From positions 374,750-438,749 of the forward strand of contig NZ_LT670846.1 of the NCBI RefSeq assembly GCF_900142435.1: DNA of 64,000 nt, read 5' to 3'. This stretch comes from Thermocrinis minervae. Lineage in GTDB: Bacteria > Aquificota > Aquificia > Aquificales > Aquificaceae. Shown here in pieces: positions 25,105-32,984 of the stretch; the first letter of the stretch is position 1; every line of letters starts with the position of its first letter. The translations under genes were made by a program, and so were the position numbers. The notes under the pieces were generated by a model. It was given only the letters and a program-made list of their open reading frames with translations, searched no databases and had not been told where the DNA came from.

Positions 25105-26272
25105 CTGCTTCCTCCTCCATGAATATTTTAAGCAACTTAGGGGCTTCTTCGGGGTTTTTCTTTACCTCTTCCATAAGCCTGTGTATGAGCCTCCTTACTC
25201 TTGGACTTCTTATTTCCTCTTCCCTCCAACTCTCTTTTAACCTTTTGAGCTGTTCTTCTATATCCAAGAGTTTTAACCATCTTAAGAACTTTTCTACTTC
25301 ATCCCATACTATCATTTCGCCTTTTTCCTTTTCTTTCTGCCTTTGGAAAAGGTTCTTCTGAGCTATCTCCTTAAGGTCATCTATGTCATAAAGGAACACC
25401 TCGTCCACCTGGTTTACTTCGGGGTTTACGTTTCTAGGTACAGATATGTCAATAATAAACATGGGTTGGTATCTTCTCTTCTTTATGGCTTTCTTTACAT
25501 CCTCGGGGTTAAGGAGGTACTCTTTAGATGCTGTAGAGAAAATAAGCACGTCAAACTCGTGCAGATGATCTTTGAAGCTCTCAAACTGAAGCGCATGCCC
25601 ACCTAATCTCTGGGCAAGCTCCACAGCCTTTGAATAGGTCCTGTTAGTTATGTATACGTCGGCCTTTAGCTTTTTCAGGTATCCTGCTGAGAGTTCAGCC
25701 ATCTCTCCAGCACCCACCAAAAGCACCTTTATGCCATGTAGGTTTCCAAAGATCTTCCTTGACAACTCTACGGCTACCCAGCTTACTGACACGGCGCTCT
25801 TGCTTATACCTGTCTCGGTCCTTACCCTTTTGGCTGTTCTCATGGCAAAGTCAAAGAGTCTGTTGAGGATTTTCCCAGTTGTGCCGAAAGCTTTAGCCAT
25901 AAAGAAAGCCTGCTTAAACTGTGAAGTTATCTGGGTCTCACCCACTACCATTGAATCTAGACTTGAGGCTACCCTTAGTATGTGAGCTACGGCTTCCTTT
26001 CCTTCTTTTAAAAAGGCTTTAAGCTTATGTTTGTTGTGTATTCCTTTAAAGCTCAAGAAGGTATCCACGGTGCTTTTTAGCTGCTCTTCTGTGCCGTACG
26101 CATAGATCTCAACCCTGTTACACGTAGAAAGAAGGAAAAACTCTAGATCTTCAGATAAAACCTTTAGCTTTGGTAGTAGATGTTCAAGGTCTTTGTCTGT
26201 GCACGCCAGTAGCTCCCTCTCCTCCACAGGAGCAGTCTTGAAGTTAAGCCCCCATACGAATATGCTTTTCAT
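25049..26272 (-). CDS. hemA: Glutamyl-tRNA reductase
   Basis: Reduces Glu-tRNA to glutamate-1-semialdehyde, the first step of C5-pathway tetrapyrrole synthesis. The 407 residues include NFKTAPVEERE, catalytic Cys51 in LLSTCNRVEIYA, SLDSMVVGETQITSQ, NADPH site VLLVGAGEMAELSAGYL and IDISVPRNVNPEV, then a C-terminal helical dimerisation domain. A TATATT box lies 8 bases before the ATG, with no SD. Confidence 0.96.
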   Translation of the reverse strand: MKSIFVWGLNFKTAPVEERELLACTDKDLEHLLPKLKVLSEDLEFFLLSTCNRVEIYAYGTEEQLKSTVDTFLSFKGIHNKHKLKAFLKEGKEAVAHILRVASSLDSMVVGETQITSQFKQAFFMAKAFGTTGKILNRLFDFAMRTAKRVRTETGISKSAVSVSWVAVELSRKIFGNLHGIKVLLVGAGEMAELSAGYLKKLKADVYITNRTYSKAVELAQRLGGHALQFESFKDHLHEFDVLIFSTASKEYLLNPEDVKKAIKKRRYQPMFIIDISVPRNVNPEVNQVDEVFLYDIDDLKEIAQKNLFQRQKEKEKGEMIVWDEVEKFLRWLKLLDIEEQLKRLKESWREEEIRSPRVRRLIHRLMEEVKKNPEEAPKLLKIFMEEEADGNETRKLPYVHNRAYGA

Positions 26273-26291
26273 CAGGTATTAATATAACTCA

Positions 26292-26597
26292 TCACTGACA
26301 TATGAAGGCCATCACCACAAGTCTTTCTTCTGCAAAGAATCCGTGTGGTTCGTTAGGCTCGTACTGCAGAGCCTGACCCTTTTCTAGCCTTATTCCGTTT
26401 TCTTCTGAGCCAGCAAAAAACACACCTTTCCCTTCCAACACTACGGTTATCACGTGGTAAGGAGATGTGTGCAGGTTTATCTTCTGCCCCGGCTCGAGGT
26501 AAAAGCATATTACTCTCACTTTATCGCCTTTTGCCAGAAGCTCCTTCTGCGGAATGAGAGGTGAGAAGTTTACATTTGGTGATAGGATCTGAGCCAT
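26292..26597 (-). CDS. Small cupin-domain protein
   Basis: A 101-residue single cupin. Motif 1 is read in INLHTSPYHVITVVLEGKG, where the usual GxxxxxHxH is reduced to scattered histidines, and motif 2 in YEPNEPHGFFAEE. Metal binding is plausible through the histidines. No enzymatic role can be assigned. GGAGG ahead of the ATG overlaps the end of the CopD-like gene, so the two are one unit. Confidence 0.78.
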   Translation of the reverse strand: MAQILSPNVNFSPLIPQKELLAKGDKVRVICFYLEPGQKINLHTSPYHVITVVLEGKGVFFAGSEENGIRLEKGQALQYEPNEPHGFFAEERLVVMAFICQ

Positions 26598-26602
26598 ATT
26601 TT

Positions 26603-27058
26603 TTAGCCTCCGAACCTCAATTTTGCAGCAAGGAAGACTATAAGAAGGCTGAGAACAAGGTTTATAAAACCTAGGACTCTAGCCATAAAGCGATGAAACT
26701 TAGATTCTATGGCCTTCTTACCAAAGTAAAGGTCATGGACCAAGGAAACTATCACTACGAAGACGAAAAGCCCTATTTTTTCCCAAAGGGTCTTTGTGTA
26801 AGGGTTGGAAAAGTCAAGGATGTTTTCAAAACCGAGTATGTAATGTATGTTCCCTAAACCTGTTACGAAGAGCAAAAATAGGGCTCCAAAGGTCCCATAA
26901 AAGCTAAACCTTTTGCCCACTTCTTGGAAGGCCTGATCCCTTATGGGAAGCTTCCTTATGTATGGTGATACTACGAAGACAAGGAACAGCATACCACCAA
27001 CCCAGAGGCTTGCAAGGATAATATGCACGAACAGCACAAGCTCTCTAAGAGTAGTCAT
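26603..27058 (-). CDS. CopD-like integral membrane protein
   Basis: A 151-residue protein with four hydrophobic helices. The N-terminal LVLFVHIILASLWVGGMLFL has the membrane histidine and WVGG pattern of the CopD/YoaI-like superfamily, and VTGLGNIHYILGF and VIVSLVHDLYFGKKA add further helix histidines. Such proteins can bind heme or copper; what this one binds is unknown. TATAAT lies 9 bases before the start and there is no SD. Confidence 0.72.
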   Translation of the reverse strand: MTTLRELVLFVHIILASLWVGGMLFLVFVVSPYIRKLPIRDQAFQEVGKRFSFYGTFGALFLLFVTGLGNIHYILGFENILDFSNPYTKTLWEKIGLFVFVVIVSLVHDLYFGKKAIESKFHRFMARVLGFINLVLSLLIVFLAAKLRFGG

Positions 27059-27075
27059 TTACTTACTATTATAGT

Positions 27076-27420
27076 CTATCCTTTGAGGATGGCAAGGTAA
27101 AGCTCTTCAAGACACAGTATCCATCTGGGTGGAGTAAGACTTGTGGAACATCCAAGGGAAGAAGTATCGTAGAACTTGAAGGCTCTTGGGTTTGAAGGAT
27201 CATGCACGAAGGCAAAGACAGTACCCTGAGATAGGTAGCCGAGGCTTTTTTTCCAGTCTTTTATCTGGTTGGCTATCTGTGCTAGCTTCTGGATGGCTCC
27301 CTCTCTGTCTAAAGTTTCCTTTTTTCCTTCCTTCAGGTCTTCAAAGATCCACCTTCCCTCTGGCAGTTCTTTGGAAAGTTCAACGAGCCTCTCCTCTGAC
27401 ATAAGACCATAGAACCTCAT
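27076..27420 (-). CDS. Conserved-looking protein of unknown function
   Basis: I do not recognise this 114-residue protein, which starts MRFYGLMSEERLVELSKELP. It is soluble, with an amphipathic helix around AIQKLAQIANQIKDWKKSLG and a strand-rich end containing VFAFVHDPSNPRAFKFYDTS, and has no signal peptide. It diverges from the esterase gene with only 18 bases between the two start codons, and shows normal coding character for this genome. Confidence 0.62.
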   Translation of the reverse strand: MRFYGLMSEERLVELSKELPEGRWIFEDLKEGKKETLDREGAIQKLAQIANQIKDWKKSLGYLSQGTVFAFVHDPSNPRAFKFYDTSSLGCSTSLTPPRWILCLEELYLAILKG

Positions 27421-27438
27421 AACTGTATACTATAAACC
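27421..27438. promoter_or_regulatory. Overlapping divergent -10 elements between two start codons
   Basis: The 18 bases between the two ATGs contain TATACT on the + strand (27426-27431; 7 bases to the ATG at 27439) and TATAGT on the - strand (27434-27429; 8 bases to the ATG at 27420). The hexamers share three bases. Neither gene has an SD. No good -35 is seen, and any -35 would lie inside the opposite gene. Confidence 0.5.
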
Positions 27439-28146
27439 ATGTTCGTGCTTGAAGAACCTAACAAGGAAAGGCTTTTAATACACCTACATGGCTTTGCATC
27501 AAGCGTAAGGTCGAACAAGGTAAACCTTCTAAGGGAGCTAAGCCTTTCCACTGGTGCCTTTTCCTTTTTTGCCATGGACATGGACTACCATACAACTACA
27601 ACCACTAGGGTGCTCTCCTTGCTCGAGGCTCTTATCGTTGGCTTTTCAAAGAGATACAACCACATAGTGCTTAGCGGAAGTTCCCACGGCGCTTATGTGG
27701 TCCTTAACTTTTTAAGGTATAGAGAATTTCCAAGGAACCTAAAAGCTGCTATTCTTTTGTCTCCTTCTTACTCTACTCTGGCTCTCATAATAAAGGAGTA
27801 TGGAGAAGAATACTGTAAGGTTTGGTTGGAAGGGAAGGAGGATCTGTACATAAAAGAATGTGACACAGGGATGGAGCTTGCCATAAACAGAGAGTTTGCT
27901 GTGGACATAATCCAAAGGGGCTACGAGATAATAAAAGGTCAGGAGGTTGACTTTCCTCAAAAGCCACCCGTTAAGCTGTACGTGGTACACGGTACTGAGG
28001 ATAAGGTTGTGCCAGTGGAACACTCACGCCTGTTTACTAAAAGGGTTGAGTCAGTATACATAGAAGTAGAGGACGATCATAGACTTGATGCAACCTTTCA
28101 GAGGCTTTTAAAAGAGGGATTTTTTGAAGGATCATTCCTCGGTTGA
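27439..28146 (+). CDS. Alpha/beta hydrolase, YqiA/UPF0227-like esterase
   Basis: A 235-residue serine hydrolase of the YqiA-like branch. Seen are the oxyanion strand LLIHLHGFASSVRSNK, nucleophile Ser in VLSGSSHGAYVVL, Asp in VVHGTEDKVVPVEHSR and His in VEDDHRLDATFQR, a complete catalytic triad in order. The substrate is unknown. The start is the ATG at 27439, probably leaderless. Confidence 0.82.
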   Translation: MFVLEEPNKERLLIHLHGFASSVRSNKVNLLRELSLSTGAFSFFAMDMDYHTTTTTRVLSLLEALIVGFSKRYNHIVLSGSSHGAYVVLNFLRYREFPRNLKAAILLSPSYSTLALIIKEYGEEYCKVWLEGKEDLYIKECDTGMELAINREFAVDIIQRGYEIIKGQEVDFPQKPPVKLYVVHGTEDKVVPVEHSRLFTKRVESVYIEVEDDHRLDATFQRLLKEGFFEGSFLG

Positions 28147-28159
28147 TTGATAAATCTCA

Positions 28160-28204
28160 TAGCATACAAACTTTTGTAGCATACCTTCATTTTCTGTAGA
28201 AAAT
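28160..28204 (+). promoter_or_regulatory. Candidate operator region upstream of iscU
   Basis: A perfect palindrome ATTTTCT-gt-AGAAAAT occupies 28189-28204. The octamer TAGCATAC occurs at 28160-28167 and again at 28177-28184. The SD AGGAGGTG and ATG follow. The arrangement suggests control of the sulfur-transfer operon by a dimeric regulator, but no known consensus is recognised and the -10/-35 are unclear. Confidence 0.4.
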
Positions 28205-28225
28205 ACTGTTTAGGAGGTGTGAGCC

Positions 28226-28687
28226 ATGTTTGAATACAGTGAGAAGGTGCTTGATCACTTCTTGAACCCCAGGAACGTGGGTGTGCTTGAGGATGCCAAC
28301 GCTGTAGGTCAGTGTGGTAATCCAGCCTGTGGTGATGCCATGCTCTTTACTCTCAAGATAAATCCAGAGACTGATATAATAGAAGATGTGAGGTTCAAGA
28401 CCTTTGGGTGTGGCTCAGCCATAGCCGTATCCTCACAGCTAACCGAGATGATAAAGGGCAAGCCCATAAGCTATGCACTGAACCTCACCTACAAGGATAT
28501 ATTTGACGAGCTTGGCGGACTCCCACCCCAGAAGATACACTGCACCAACCTAGGTCTTGAGACCCTTCACGTAGCCATAAAGGACTACCTCATAAAGCAA
28601 GGAAGGCTTGAGGAAGCTGCTAAGATACCGGACTGCTACGAAGAGGAAGAAGAAGAAAGCAGGGAGTTTGAGTTCCTATCCACATGA
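28226..28687 (+). CDS. iscU: Fe-S cluster scaffold, IscU/NifU N-terminal type
   Basis: Scaffold on which [2Fe-2S] clusters are built from cysteine-desulfurase sulfur. The 153 residues show all ligands: Cys35 and Asp37 in NPACGDAM, Cys62 in TFGCGSAIAVSS, and His105/Cys106 in QKIHCTNLG. After the IscU fold it has an extended acidic tail (YEEEEEESREFEF) unusual for E. coli IscU but fitting Aquificales. It has a strong SD and heads the operon; no cysteine desulfurase is adjacent. Confidence 0.93.
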   Translation: MFEYSEKVLDHFLNPRNVGVLEDANAVGQCGNPACGDAMLFTLKINPETDIIEDVRFKTFGCGSAIAVSSQLTEMIKGKPISYALNLTYKDIFDELGGLPPQKIHCTNLGLETLHVAIKDYLIKQGRLEEAAKIPDCYEEEEEESREFEFLST

Positions 28688-29724
28688 AAAGGCCGAGGGC
28701 TGTCGCTCTTCTTTCTGGAGGCTTGGATAGTTCTTTAGCTGTCCGCCTCCTTTTAGACCAAGGTGTTGAAGTAAAGGCTCTACATTTCTACACGGGGTTC
28801 TGCATAACGGAACATAAGAGGCGCCTTGGTCTTAGGAGAGAAGACGGACAGCCTTATATGAATCCTGCTTTAAAAGCGGCAGCCCAGTTGGGTGTACCCA
28901 TAGAGATAGTGGATATATCGGAGGAGTACTTTAACATTGTCTTGAATCCAAAGTATGGCTATGGTAAGAACGTAAACCCGTGCGTTGATTGCAGGGCCTT
29001 CATGCTCAAAAAGGCCAAAGAGATAATGGAAAAGGAAGGGTACGACTTTGTGGTGACGGGAGAAGTGCTAGGGCAGAGGCCTATGAGTCAAACCCTTCCT
29101 AGACTAAAACTGATAGAGAAAGAGGCTGGTCTAGAAGGTCTGGTACTTAGACCACTCTCCGCCAAGTGTTTACCCCCCACTATACCTGAAAAGATGGGAT
29201 GGGTAGATAGGTCAAAGCTTTTGTGCATAAAGGGTAGGAGTAGGAAAGTTCAGATAGCCTTGGCCCAGAAGTATGGGCTTGACTACGAACAGCCTGCAGG
29301 TGGATGTTGCTACCTTACAGACGAAAACTACGCCATTAAATTTAAAGAAGCTCTGCAGGTAGAAGGTTTTATAACCAGGGATGACCTAATTCTTTTCTCT
29401 GTAGGTAGGCATCTAAGACTTCCATCAGGTGTAAAGCTTATAGTTGCAAGGAACGAAGGAGAAGTGAGATTTTTGAAGGGATTTACCAACAGGTATGCTC
29501 ATGCTTACAGAGAGGACGGAAAGGGAACCCTATCCCTAATAAAGGGCAATCTTTCCGAAGAAGACGCTAAAAAGGTAGCGGCTATAGTAGCAAGGTACTC
29601 CAAGAGAGAACCCTGTAGGGTTGTGATAAATACTTTAGATAAAACTATAGTGTTGGATGCAGAGCCTATGAGCGATCAAGAGCTTGAGAATTATAAGATA
29701 GTAAGGGAGGTGGTTGGTACATGA
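28684..29724 (+). CDS. PP-loop thiolation enzyme, MnmA/ThiI-like, with DUF814-type C-terminal region
   Basis: A 346-residue ATP-pyrophosphatase. The PP-loop SGGLDSSLAVRLLL is at 11-24, NPCVDCRAFM gives a CxxC-type pair, GEVLGQRPMSQ matches the adenylation site, and EQPAGGCCYLTD contributes another cysteine pair. From about 240 the sequence (FSVGRHLRLPSGVKLIVARN) resembles the NFACT-R/DUF814 RNA-associated domain. This architecture points to tRNA or sulfur-carrier thiolation, probably not classical MnmA. It lies between iscU and tusA, both overlapping by 4 bases, so sulfur is likely supplied by neighbours. Confidence 0.78.
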   Translation: MKRPRAVALLSGGLDSSLAVRLLLDQGVEVKALHFYTGFCITEHKRRLGLRREDGQPYMNPALKAAAQLGVPIEIVDISEEYFNIVLNPKYGYGKNVNPCVDCRAFMLKKAKEIMEKEGYDFVVTGEVLGQRPMSQTLPRLKLIEKEAGLEGLVLRPLSAKCLPPTIPEKMGWVDRSKLLCIKGRSRKVQIALAQKYGLDYEQPAGGCCYLTDENYAIKFKEALQVEGFITRDDLILFSVGRHLRLPSGVKLIVARNEGEVRFLKGFTNRYAHAYREDGKGTLSLIKGNLSEEDAKKVAAIVARYSKREPCRVVINTLDKTIVLDAEPMSDQELENYKIVREVVGT

Positions 29725-29972
29725 ATCTGGAAGATATAAAACCTGATGTGGTTCACGATGTGGTTGGTACTTTTTGCCCAGTACCAGTAGCTGAGACTGC
29801 AAAGATGATAAAGCAGATGCAAATAGGACAGGTGCTTGAACTTATAGCAGACGATCCGGGCGTTGTTGAAGATATACCGGCATGGTGTAAGGCAACATCG
29901 CAGGAGTTTTTGGGTATGTACGAAGAAGATGGTGAATACCACCTGTTTATAAGGAAGGTAAAGGAGCTATGA
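29721..29972 (+). CDS. tusA: TusA-type sulfur carrier protein
   Basis: An 83-residue SirA/TusA fold carrying a persulfide on the conserved cysteine: CPVP at 19-22 is the CPxP signature, followed by ETAKMIKQMQIGQVLELIAD and a C-terminal GEYHLFIRK strand. TusA proteins pass sulfur to tRNA thiolases, to molybdenum cofactor synthesis or to Hdr-like sulfur oxidation. Here the neighbour is a PP-loop thiolase. A start overlap (ATGA) couples it to that gene. Confidence 0.92.
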   Translation: MNLEDIKPDVVHDVVGTFCPVPVAETAKMIKQMQIGQVLELIADDPGVVEDIPAWCKATSQEFLGMYEEDGEYHLFIRKVKEL

Positions 29973-30214
29973 GGGACCGTCTTACTATGGACATAAGCCT
30001 TAAGGAACTTCTAGAGGAAGTTCCACGTGCCAAGGATATACTGTACGAGTATGGACTAAACAGGCTTGAGGAAGAAGACATACTGGACGTAGTAGTAGAC
30101 AAACTCACTCTTAAGGGTTTTTTCCGTCTCATGGACTTAGATGATGAAACTCAGGGTGAAATATGGAAAAAGTTACAAGATTTATACAGAGGTTCGGAGG
30201 ACTGTCATGGATAG
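29969..30214 (+). CDS. Small protein resembling the DUF1858/ScdA-N helical domain
   Basis: An 81-residue, all-helical, acidic protein. MDISLKELLEEVPRAKDILY followed by EYGLNRLEEEDI loosely resembles the DUF1858 domain, which usually ends its first motif in a GMHC cysteine; here that cysteine is absent. The only cysteine is near the C-terminus (SEDCHG). It is translated from ATGA overlap with tusA and overlaps the NifU gene by 8 bases, so it belongs to the sulfur/Fe-S operon. Assignment to a family is tentative. Confidence 0.68.
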   Translation: MRDRLTMDISLKELLEEVPRAKDILYEYGLNRLEEEDILDVVVDKLTLKGFFRLMDLDDETQGEIWKKLQDLYRGSEDCHG

Positions 30215-30452
30215 GTTCAAAGAGGTTGAGGAGATCTTGGAAAAGGTAAGGCCTGCTTTGAAAGAACACCATGGAAACCTACGTGTAGTAGACATAAGGG
30301 ATGGAGATGTGTACCTTCAGTTTGAAGGTGGATGCACAGACTGCCCCATAGTTGACGCCAGCCTCAAAGAGGTCATAGCTCTCACCATCAAAGGAAACCT
30401 GCACTGGGTAAAAAACGTAGAAGTGGTACAACCAAAGTACCAAATTGGTTAA
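30207..30452 (+). CDS. NifU C-terminal domain protein (Nfu-type Fe-S carrier)
   Basis: An 81-residue Nfu domain with the cluster-binding CxxC (Cys43, Cys46) in EGGCTDCPIVDASLK and the preceding ALKEHHGNLRVVDIRDGDVY. It can hold a [4Fe-4S] cluster between two subunits and hand it to client proteins. The reading frame is open 22 codons further upstream, but the ATG at 30207 gives the exact family start (MDRFKEVEEILEKVRPAL). It overlaps its upstream neighbour by 8 bases and aroE by 8. Confidence 0.9.
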   Translation: MDRFKEVEEILEKVRPALKEHHGNLRVVDIRDGDVYLQFEGGCTDCPIVDASLKEVIALTIKGNLHWVKNVEVVQPKYQIG

Positions 30453-31266
30453 GCTTTCGGGAAAAACGAAAGTATACGGTGTAATAGGTTACCCCATAGA
30501 GCATTCTCTTTCACCAGTTTTCCAAAACATCTTCTTTAGCCGTTTAGGAATAGATGCTGTTTATGTACCTTTCAGTGTTCCTCCTGAGGACTTGCAAACT
30601 GCTATAGAAGGGCTTAAGGCTTTAGGTGTTAAGGGTGTAAACGTTACCATACCTCATAAAGAAAGAGTTTTACAGTTTGTAGACTTTGTTGACGAGCATG
30701 TAGAAAAGATAGGATCATCCAACACTCTAAAGTTTGTTGATGGAAAGGTATACGCATACAATACAGACTGGATTGGATTTCTCAAAGCTGTGCAGGGTCT
30801 CATAGAACCTGGTAAGAGAGTTCTCCTCCTTGGAGCTGGAGGAGCTGCGAGAGCGGTGCTATATGCGCTGCTGCAAAGAAAGGACAGAGTGTTTATATTC
30901 AACAGAAGCAAGGAAAAGGCCTACAAACTAGCGGAAACATTTGGAGCAGAAGTAATAGACAGACCAGAGGATGTACTTAAAGATGTAGATCTTATTGTGA
31001 ATGCAACATCTGTAGGGCTTGTAGACAAAAGCTGGCTCTTTGATTACACCCTCATAGAAGACAGGCACGTGGTTTACGATATAGTGTATGGTCAGACGGA
31101 GCTTATAAGACGGGCCAAGAGCAAAGGGGCCAAGTGTGAGGATGGTCTCTCTATGTTAGTTCACCAGGGAGCAGAGTCCTTTAAAATATGGACTGGTATG
31201 GAAGTTCCACAGGATCTTGTAGACGAATGCATAAAGACTCTTAGGGAATCATGGGTATCTTCCTAG
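30445..31266 (+). CDS. aroE: Shikimate dehydrogenase
   Basis: NADPH-dependent reduction of 3-dehydroshikimate in the aromatic amino acid pathway. The 273 residues show GYPIEHSLSPVFQN (substrate site), VTIPHKERVL with the catalytic lysine, AYNTDWIGF, dinucleotide motif LLLGAGGAARAVLYAL, NRSKEKAYKLAE and a C-terminal LVHQGAESFKIWTG. It starts with TTG, overlapping the Nfu gene; the role is unrelated to sulfur transfer, so the join is probably just genome packing. Confidence 0.95.
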   Translation: MVKLSGKTKVYGVIGYPIEHSLSPVFQNIFFSRLGIDAVYVPFSVPPEDLQTAIEGLKALGVKGVNVTIPHKERVLQFVDFVDEHVEKIGSSNTLKFVDGKVYAYNTDWIGFLKAVQGLIEPGKRVLLLGAGGAARAVLYALLQRKDRVFIFNRSKEKAYKLAETFGAEVIDRPEDVLKDVDLIVNATSVGLVDKSWLFDYTLIEDRHVVYDIVYGQTELIRRAKSKGAKCEDGLSMLVHQGAESFKIWTGMEVPQDLVDECIKTLRESWVSS

Positions 31267-32984
31267 GAATACTCGTATTTATTCTGTCTTTTTTACCCTT
31301 TCACATGCTTAGCTCTCCTTTGGAGAAGCACATAAGCTTTATAAGATTAAGACCCGATGAGTTTATAGTACAAAAGGGTGTGGAGGGCGGCACCCTTAGG
31401 TATACTCTCAACGGTGATCCCAAAACCCTGAACCCTGCTGTTGCACAAGAGACCACTTCTACTGCTGTTGTTGGTGATCTTTTTACAGGTCTTACCAGGA
31501 TAGACCTCAAGACTATGGAGCCAGTACCAGACCTAGCTCAGAGTTGGGAAGTCTACGAGGAGGGAAGGAGGTACGTTTTCCATCTAAGAAAGGATGTCCG
31601 TTGGTCTGATGGAGAACCTTTTTCAGCCGATGATGTGGTGTTTACGTACAGGGATGTATATCTTAACGAGAAAATACCCAACTCTACTATGGACATGCTC
31701 AGGGGTGTACTCAAGACTCCTGAGGATATTAGGAACTTTGTGAGAAAGTTGGACGACTATACGGTAGAGTTCAGACTTCCCAGCCCCTTTGCACCCTTCT
31801 TGGGTGTACTCAGCTCTCCCATACTACCAAAACACAAACTAGAAAAGTATGTAAAAGACGGAAACTTTATGAGCGCCTGGAACGTAAACACAGACCCTAA
31901 GGATTTGGTGGGTACAGGACCCTACGTCATAGAGAGATACATAAAGGGTCAGGTGGTGGAGTATACAGCCAACCCTTACTATTACATGAAACCCTTACCT
32001 TACATCAAGCATAAGGTAGCTTACATAGTCCAGGATCCTGACACAGCTCTTATAAAGTTCTCCCAAGGTGCTGTTGATTACGTAGGTATAAGGCCTCAAG
32101 ACCTTAACCAAGTGACCTCACTCAAGGGTATAAACCTATACGACCTTGGCACAACCCCTGCCATAAACTTTCTTGTCTTTAATCAGAATCCAAAAGCCAA
32201 GATACCACCGTACAAGTTAAAGTGGTTCCAGAACAGAGATTTCAGAGTTGCTCTGTCTCATGCCATAGATAGAGAAGGCATATGCTATTTAGTATACAAC
32301 GGTCTGGCAGAACCTCTATATGGTCCAATAACACCTGCCAACAGACCTTACTACGAAGAAGGTCTGTTTCCAAAGTATGAGTATGACCTTAAAAAGGCCC
32401 GCTCTATGTTGGAGAAACTCGGTTTTAAGGACCGAGATGGTGATGGCATTTTGGAGGATAATCAAGGGCACAAGCTTGAGATAGTTATATTGACCAATGC
32501 AGGCAACAGAGAAAGAGAGATGATAGGCAACATGATAAAGGAAGACTTTGAGAAGATAGGTGTAAAGGTAATCTTTAGGAGTATAGACTTTAACACCCTT
32601 GTGTCTAAACTAACTTCACCACCCTACGACTGGGAGGCCGTGATAATAGGCTTAACAGGTTCCATGGATCCTTACTTTGGGAGGAATGTGTGGCATTCAA
32701 GTGGAACCCTCCACGTGTGGAATCCTATGCAGAAATCTCCTACTACCCAATGGGAACAACAGGTAGACAAGCTTATAGACGATGCTGCCAGAGAACTTGA
32801 TTTTAAAAAGAGGCTTGAACTTTACAGAGAAGCCTTCAGGATAATAGCCTGGCAACAGCCTATGCTATTTATAGCTGCGCCTAAAAGTATGCTAGCCTCT
32901 TATCCTAAGTTTGGCAACTTCTTCCCTACTGTGTGGGGATGGTACCAAGAAGAGCATATGTTCATTACGAGATTAGCTCCCTAA
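31251..32984 (+). CDS. Peptide/oligopeptide-type ABC transporter substrate-binding protein (family 5)
   Basis: A 577-residue periplasmic SBP of the DppA/OppA type. A hydrophobic N-terminal segment (FLGILVFILSFLPFHML) acts as a signal or anchor; no lipobox cysteine is seen. The family signature is clear: TLRYTLNGDPKTLNPA, a VPDLAQSWEV segment, FHLRKDVRWSDGEPFSADDV, GTGPYVIERY, and NRDFRVALSHAIDREGI. No permease or ATPase gene is adjacent, so it either serves a remote transporter or works alone. It overlaps aroE by 16 bases and its 3' end overlaps the receiver-like gene by 20. Confidence 0.92.
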   Translation: MGIFLGILVFILSFLPFHMLSSPLEKHISFIRLRPDEFIVQKGVEGGTLRYTLNGDPKTLNPAVAQETTSTAVVGDLFTGLTRIDLKTMEPVPDLAQSWEVYEEGRRYVFHLRKDVRWSDGEPFSADDVVFTYRDVYLNEKIPNSTMDMLRGVLKTPEDIRNFVRKLDDYTVEFRLPSPFAPFLGVLSSPILPKHKLEKYVKDGNFMSAWNVNTDPKDLVGTGPYVIERYIKGQVVEYTANPYYYMKPLPYIKHKVAYIVQDPDTALIKFSQGAVDYVGIRPQDLNQVTSLKGINLYDLGTTPAINFLVFNQNPKAKIPPYKLKWFQNRDFRVALSHAIDREGICYLVYNGLAEPLYGPITPANRPYYEEGLFPKYEYDLKKARSMLEKLGFKDRDGDGILEDNQGHKLEIVILTNAGNREREMIGNMIKEDFEKIGVKVIFRSIDFNTLVSKLTSPPYDWEAVIIGLTGSMDPYFGRNVWHSSGTLHVWNPMQKSPTTQWEQQVDKLIDDAARELDFKKRLELYREAFRIIAWQQPMLFIAAPKSMLASYPKFGNFFPTVWGWYQEEHMFITRLAP

